From Pediococcus pentosaceus (GTDB taxonomy: Bacteria; Bacillota; Bacilli; Lactobacillales; Lactobacillaceae), in assembly GCF_001437285.1 (NCBI RefSeq), contig NZ_JQBF01000004.1, positions 186,001 to 250,000 of the forward strand: 64,000 nucleotides of DNA, given 5' to 3'. Under the pieces are notes generated by a model that ran no database searches, had not been told where the DNA came from, and saw only the letters and a program-made list of their open reading frames with translations. A program made the position numbers and the translations under genes. This document shows, in pieces, positions 63,986 to 64,000 of this stretch (its first letter is position 1; the number at the start of each line of letters is the position of its first letter).

Positions 63986-64000
63986 TTACTCAACAAAAAA

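Overview
The window is 64 kb of chromosome from a low-GC Gram-positive bacterium. Gene content and regulation point to a lactic acid bacterium of the Lactobacillaceae: PyrR attenuators, CcpA (cre) sites, a PurR/PurBox pair, an orphan PTS, water-forming NADH oxidase with acetoin reductase, PepO, and many TTG/GTG starts with strong Shine-Dalgarno (SD) sequences. The genus cannot be fixed from the sequence alone. No rRNA, tRNA, CRISPR array, insertion sequence or prophage was seen. All family names rest on motifs and remembered family features; no database search was run.

Layout. 0-2.6 kb: ackA-pta (pta cut by the window edge) and nagB behind a double NagR-type operator. 2.6-6 kb: a TPP riboswitch driving a thiamine-type ABC uptake operon, then a small orphan gene. 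6-11.2 kb: an NAD(P)-binding protein, a TetR/MMPL exporter pair, a VOC protein and a HesB-like protein. 11.2-19.6 kb: an exopolysaccharide synthase operon in the order I recall for Listeria pss. It starts with a GH8-like lipoprotein and ends with a degenerate GGDEF protein that keeps its c-di-GMP-binding I-site. The BcsB-like gene is broken by one in-frame stop. 19.7-29.5 kb: the pyrimidine operon pyrE-pyrB-pyrC-carA-carB-pyrD with two PyrR attenuators, ending in a fumarate-reductase flavoprotein directly behind pyrD. 29.5-42.6 kb: housekeeping and transport genes (HAD phosphatase, AEC carrier, YeiH-type exporter with a LysR regulator, RNase H, purine permease, PepO, asparaginase, K+ channel, aquaporin).

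42.6-43.35 kb holds no convincing gene. It has a promoter overlapped by an excellent cre site, about 640 nt of hairpin-rich sequence whose two ends can pair, and a strong terminator. I read it as a large structured noncoding RNA. 43.4-49 kb: zinc-ribbon membrane protein, prs, a LOG-family gene, glmU and purR. 49-51.5 kb: Zur-type zinc ABC operon. 51.5-55.7 kb: Eis-like acetyltransferase, a uracil-DNA glycosylase-family protein, and nox-butA. 55.8-59.6 kb: beta-glucoside PTS (IIB, IIA, 6-phospho-beta-glucosidase, RpiR regulator) divergent from a GntR/UTRA regulator; no IIC is present. 59.65-62.7 kb: a TrpXYZ-like ABC operon behind a long structured leader with tandem terminators that I cannot assign to a known riboswitch class. 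62.7-64 kb: an iron-type alcohol dehydrogenase with a substituted metal ligand.

Carbon and redox control link many genes: cre-like sites lie at ackA, the noncoding RNA, nox-butA, the beta-glucoside PTS and the alcohol dehydrogenase. The best candidates for something undescribed are the 42.7-43.35 kb RNA and the 59.7-59.93 kb leader, followed by the c-di-GMP-type polysaccharide operon with its nonsense-split subunit and the pyrD-fumarate reductase pairing.
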